Origin: Aldehydirespirator sp965220345
GTDB lineage: Bacteria; Actinomycetota; Acidimicrobiia; Acidimicrobiales; Aldehydirespiratoraceae
Assembly (NCBI GenBank): GCA_965220345.1
Contig: OZ244822.1
Span: 186,001 to 250,000 of the forward strand
Direction of reading: 5' to 3'
Length of the DNA stretch: 64,000 bases
The translations under genes were made by a program, and so were the position numbers. This document shows, piece after piece, positions 61,143 to 64,000 of the stretch (within the stretch, counting starts at the first letter, position 1; each line of letters begins with the position of its first letter). The notes beneath the pieces are model-generated. The model was given only the letters and a program-made list of their open reading frames with translations, made no database searches and was not told the origin of the DNA.

Positions 61143-61176
61143 AACACTCAAAGAAAGTCGATCGGGGTTTCCGTCA

Positions 61177-62037
61177 TCAACGAGCAAAAAGCCTCATCGG
61201 GTCACCCATGTCGTGATAGCCGAGATAACCGCCGCCTGCTTGTGAAGCGTCATATAGGGCGTAACCCAGAAGCTCCTGCGCCCGGCGAGGCAAGCCCTTG
61301 GCAATCTCAGGCGTGATGTTGAGATAGCTGTTCTCCACTGGACGAAGCCAGCCGCAGCAGTAGGCAGTTGACAGAGCCCGTCGCCGATGTCCGCTGGTGC
61401 GATTGGCACCGCCTGCGTGAATCACGTCACCCCTAAAGAACAAAGCTGATCCCGCTGAAAGCGAACAGGCAACCACTTCGGCGGGTTCTGGACTGCGTTC
61501 AGGCATCCAGCGATGACTGCCGGGAACTACCAGCGTGCCTCCCATCTCAGGAGTGATGTCAACCAGTGCCGCGATGGTGTTGACAATCATCGGCGAACCA
61601 GGATGGGCGAAGTTCCAAGCGTCATCGTCACGATGGAAAGACTGAGCCGACTCGCCGGGACCAATGTCAATGACTTCACCATTGTTAAAAATAATGGTGG
61701 GACTGATCGGTCCGAGCACTCTCTCAGCGAAACCCAGCAGTCGTTCGTCGAGCATGACCTCCACGAAACTCGGTGTCTTGGCGCAGAGTCCTTGAAGCCT
61801 CTGGGTGCGTAGGCCGAGGAACTCATCGGAGGCCGCTGAACCCGAGTCGGTTCCGCTGTGAGCATTTAGCCAGGGCTCAATTTCGGTGTTAAGACGCTGC
61901 ACTAGACCCGACGGCAGCCACTCTTCGATAATCACTGCGCCGTCACGTTCGCAGGCTTCAACAATGTCGTCGACTGTGCAGCCGCCGGAGAGTCGCTCAA
62001 TCACAGCCTTAGCCAGTCCATGACAGTCCAATCGCAT
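61177..62037 (-). CDS. Phytanoyl-CoA dioxygenase (PhyH) family oxygenase
   Basis: This 286-residue non-heme Fe(II)/2OG enzyme has its HxD in QSFHRDDDAWNF near 136, the distal His in DVIHAGGANRTSGHRRRAL near 212 and the 2OG arginine just after. It is in the same subfamily as 31870-32772. It lies between VOC genes and an Ldh2-type dehydrogenase transcribed divergently, suggesting a small catabolic or biosynthetic cluster, substrate unknown. Confidence 0.88.
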   Translation of the reverse strand: MRLDCHGLAKAVIERLSGGCTVDDIVEACERDGAVIIEEWLPSGLVQRLNTEIEPWLNAHSGTDSGSAASDEFLGLRTQRLQGLCAKTPSFVEVMLDERLLGFAERVLGPISPTIIFNNGEVIDIGPGESAQSFHRDDDAWNFAHPGSPMIVNTIAALVDITPEMGGTLVVPGSHRWMPERSPEPAEVVACSLSAGSALFFRGDVIHAGGANRTSGHRRRALSTAYCCGWLRPVENSYLNITPEIAKGLPRRAQELLGYALYDASQAGGGYLGYHDMGDPMRLFAR

Positions 62038-62083
62038 CGGATCACAGCCGCGTTGAGTGCAGCCGCTGGAGAGGTTCCTACAG

Positions 62084-62196
62084 TATCAACTCAGTATCAC
62101 TCGCTATCAACTCAGTATCGCTCAATATCAGCGCTGCATCAACGCAATATCAGCGAAGCAACAGCGCAGTTCGCAGCAGTTCAACGCAGTTCGCAT
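62084..62196. repeat. Degenerate tandem repeats in a divergent promoter region
   Basis: tatcaactcagtatc occurs at 62084-62098 and 62105-62119 (21-base period). caatatcagcg then occurs at 62123-62133 and 62144-62154, and variants of gcagttcgca or agttcaacgcagttcgc run to 62196. They fill the gap between the PhyH start (62037) and the dehydrogenase start (62209). They may be operator sites or replication-slippage expansions. Confidence 0.65.
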
Positions 62197-62208
62197 GAGA
62201 GGGCCAGC

Positions 62209-63459
62209 ATGAGCAGCAACGATCCGTCAAAACAACAAGACACGCGGCACGAGGATCCCGACTTCTTGGAGCACTGTTATCGACGAGTGCTAATAGAGCT
62301 TGGGTTCTCTGTCGAACATGCTGCTGTGGTAGCGAACTGCGTATCTGACGGCGACCGTAACGGCAAGACAACCCAGGGAATGGGCGTGTTCGAGATTCCC
62401 GTTCTGCTAGCCCGAACCGGCACTCTGGATGTAACCGCCGTGCCCGAGATAGTCGACTCGGGACCGACCTGGCTGGTGATCGACGGACACCGCTCCTCAG
62501 GTCAATGGGCACTCACAATGGCTGTTGAGGCGGCCATCGCCAAAGCTTCCGAGCACGCCATCGCCATAGCTTTCGTGCGCGACTTCAACGATGCTGGCGC
62601 TTTCGGCAGCTACGTGCGGATGGCGGCACGCCAAAACATGCTGGCGATAGCCACCAACAACAGCCTGCCGCTCGTATCACCATGGGGCGCGATGGAAAAC
62701 ATACTGTCGGGGGCACCCTTCGCAGCGGCCTCCCCTGGTGGCGAGCATCCTCCCATCGTGTGCGACATTCAAGCCGTTGAGGTTCACGACGGTGACCTCA
62801 GCGAAGCCTATTTCTCAGGAGAACGCCTGTCGGGCCCTTACTTGGTGGATCCGGACACGGGGGAACTAACCGATGACCCGGCACCATATTTTACCCGTAT
62901 GGAGGACTACGGACGGATCTCGGACTGCAAGGCACCGTCAGTGTTCGGCTCGCCCCGCATCTATGCACTCAACCTGTTCACAGAGATGCTCGCTGCAATC
63001 ATCAACCCAGGGGCGCGCCTGAGCCCTGAGACACCTGGACCTCCGTCGTATTGGCTGCAACCCCGCAGCGAAGCACTCACAGGGGGTGCCTGCGTGATCG
63101 TGATTGATCCATCTCATTGGATGCCAACTACAGAAGCCGGGCAGAAATCTGACCGGCTGATTGAAGCAATCAAAGGCGCGAAACGGCTTCCCGGCGTGGA
63201 AGAAATATTTTTGCCAGGCGAGCGGGGATGGCGAGCCATGGCTTCGTCTAATCCGGTCACAGTCCTGCCCGCGCATTGGGAATCTTTCGTGCGGATCGTT
63301 GAAAGCGTCGGCTTGGAGATTGACAGCCTGCGAGCAGAGTTTGCCGCCGAAGCTCGTCAGTTAGACGCTCGACACACTGAAGCTCATCACGCTGAGGCTC
63401 AACCTGAGGAACGCACAGCGCCTTACCATGCAGCGCCATACCATAAGGCTCGCACATGA
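62209..63459 (+). CDS. Malate/L-lactate dehydrogenase (Ldh2/YlbC) family oxidoreductase
   Basis: This 416-residue NAD(P)-dependent 2-hydroxyacid dehydrogenase of the Ldh2 family shows RVLIELGFSVEHAAVVANCVSDGDRNGKTTQGMGVFEI at the start (HG motif replaced by QG), then IAFVRDFNDAGAFGSYVRMAARQNMLAIATNNSLPLVSPWG near 120-160. ATG 62209 is chosen with gagagg upstream; the frame stays open through the repeats to 62020, but that part has no homology. The last 40 residues are a His/Ala/Glu-rich tail (AHHAEAQ, PYHAAPYHK). It overlaps the next gene by four bases. Confidence 0.85.
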   Translation: MSSNDPSKQQDTRHEDPDFLEHCYRRVLIELGFSVEHAAVVANCVSDGDRNGKTTQGMGVFEIPVLLARTGTLDVTAVPEIVDSGPTWLVIDGHRSSGQWALTMAVEAAIAKASEHAIAIAFVRDFNDAGAFGSYVRMAARQNMLAIATNNSLPLVSPWGAMENILSGAPFAAASPGGEHPPIVCDIQAVEVHDGDLSEAYFSGERLSGPYLVDPDTGELTDDPAPYFTRMEDYGRISDCKAPSVFGSPRIYALNLFTEMLAAIINPGARLSPETPGPPSYWLQPRSEALTGGACVIVIDPSHWMPTTEAGQKSDRLIEAIKGAKRLPGVEEIFLPGERGWRAMASSNPVTVLPAHWESFVRIVESVGLEIDSLRAEFAAEARQLDARHTEAHHAEAQPEERTAPYHAAPYHKART

Positions 63460-64000
63460 GAGCCGCTATTTATGATGCGCCGGGTAGGCCGCTTCGGATC
63501 GCTGAGCTGCCCGACCCACGGCCAGGCCCCGGCCAAGCTGTGATCTCCGTGACGGCTTGCGGGATCTGCGGTTCTGATCTTCACGCCACCACAGCCGAAG
63601 GTGACTTAGCTCGACGGGGCGCGGTTCTGGGTCATGAAGTAACCGGCGAAATCGTCGAGATCGGCCCCGAGCCTGTCGGGGATTGGAAAGTCGGCGACCG
63701 GGTTTACGTAATGCCGATCGGTTCATGTGGCCGCTGCCCGTATTGTCAACTTGACCGCCCCGAGGAATGCCCTGATCAGCTCACCTTCGGGGCATTAGGG
63801 CCAAACGAGCCCGACGGTGCTTATGCCGAATACTTGACTGTTTCGCTAACGGATCTGCTGGCCGTTCCTGACCGGATGAGCATGGATGTGGCCGCGCTGT
63901 GTGAGCCACTGGCCACAGGGTTGATGTGCGTTCGCTTGTCTTCACTTGAGATCGGACATCGTGTGCTAATCATGGGTGCTGGCCCTATTGGATTAGCTGC
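63456..64000 (+). CDS. Zinc-dependent alcohol dehydrogenase (MDR family), 3' end cut by window
   Basis: The frame starts at ATG 63456, overlapping the previous stop (ATGA), and runs off the right edge after about 181 residues. It shows the catalytic zinc site TACGICGSDLHA and GHEVTGEIVEIG, and the structural zinc cysteines in GSCGRCPYCQLDRPEECPD. The nucleotide-binding MGAGPIGLA falls at the edge. It resembles sorbitol/threonine dehydrogenase-like enzymes. Coupling to the Ldh2 gene suggests that both act in one oxidation pathway. Confidence 0.92.
   Translation, partial: MRAAIYDAPGRPLRIAELPDPRPGPGQAVISVTACGICGSDLHATTAEGDLARRGAVLGHEVTGEIVEIGPEPVGDWKVGDRVYVMPIGSCGRCPYCQLDRPEECPDQLTFGALGPNEPDGAYAEYLTVSLTDLLAVPDRMSMDVAALCEPLATGLMCVRLSSLEIGHRVLIMGAGPIGLA

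Overview
The window reads as chromosomal DNA of a high-GC Gram-positive-type bacterium, most plausibly a marine or host-associated member of the Actinomycetota class Acidimicrobiia. This is an inference from the yebC-ruvC-ruvA-ruvB order, the G/C-ending codons, the large share of oxidative metabolism (P450, glycolate oxidase, three 2OG-Fe(II) oxygenases, a TIGR03842-like F420 oxidoreductase), lipoboxes ending in AACGDDD and frequent GTG starts. No rRNA, tRNA, CRISPR array or complete IS element was seen.

Layout. 1-5.9 kb holds housekeeping genes: queA (cut by the left edge), ruvB, ruvA, ruvC and yebC on the minus strand, then a divergent cysteine desulfurase and a small membrane protein. 6-13.5 kb holds glcF-glcE-glcD (minus), a divergent P450, a FabH-like ketosynthase and a DUF1295 reductase-like membrane protein. 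13.6-19.1 kb is a quaternary-amine (betaine/proline type) ABC operon with one ATPase and two paralogous permeases, each fused to the same extra C-terminal membrane domain. 19.2-28.7 kb holds ileS, a 2OG oxygenase, nrdA-nrdB and a GPP34 protein. From about 28.8 to 39.8 kb the content is accessory: a ChbG/YdjC deacetylase, an AbiEii-like nucleotidyltransferase paired with a zinc-ribbon partner, a PhyH oxygenase, and two tandemly duplicated 640-650 residue membrane proteins flanking a DUF4143 ATPase. 39.8-49.7 kb is a long leftward operon: CoA-acylating semialdehyde dehydrogenase, LLM oxidoreductase, permease-ATPase-permease, an NMT1-type binding protein, a nucleoside hydrolase and a second binding protein. 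It fits uptake and breakdown of a nucleoside or pyrimidine-like compound. 50-59.7 kb is a defence island: orphan XRE regulators, a collapsed copy of a type I restriction locus, then the full locus hsdM-hicA-hicB-hicB-hsdS(half)-MNT-hsdR-ygjP. 59.8-64 kb has two VOC proteins, a PhyH oxygenase, an Ldh2-family dehydrogenase and a zinc alcohol dehydrogenase cut by the right edge.

The most unusual parts are: (i) the chimeric membrane-protein pair with divergent N-terminal permease halves and a nearly identical C-terminal half; (ii) HicAB toxin-antitoxin genes translationally interlocked with hsdM and hsdS, beside the deletion scar of a second such locus; (iii) two unrelated binding proteins carrying the same lipoprotein coiled-coil stalk; (iv) tandem 23-bp repeats sharing a core in front of a DUF4143 ATPase and in front of a truncated reading frame 13.5 kb away; and (v) a toxin-like nucleotidyltransferase paired with a transposase-type zinc-ribbon protein.
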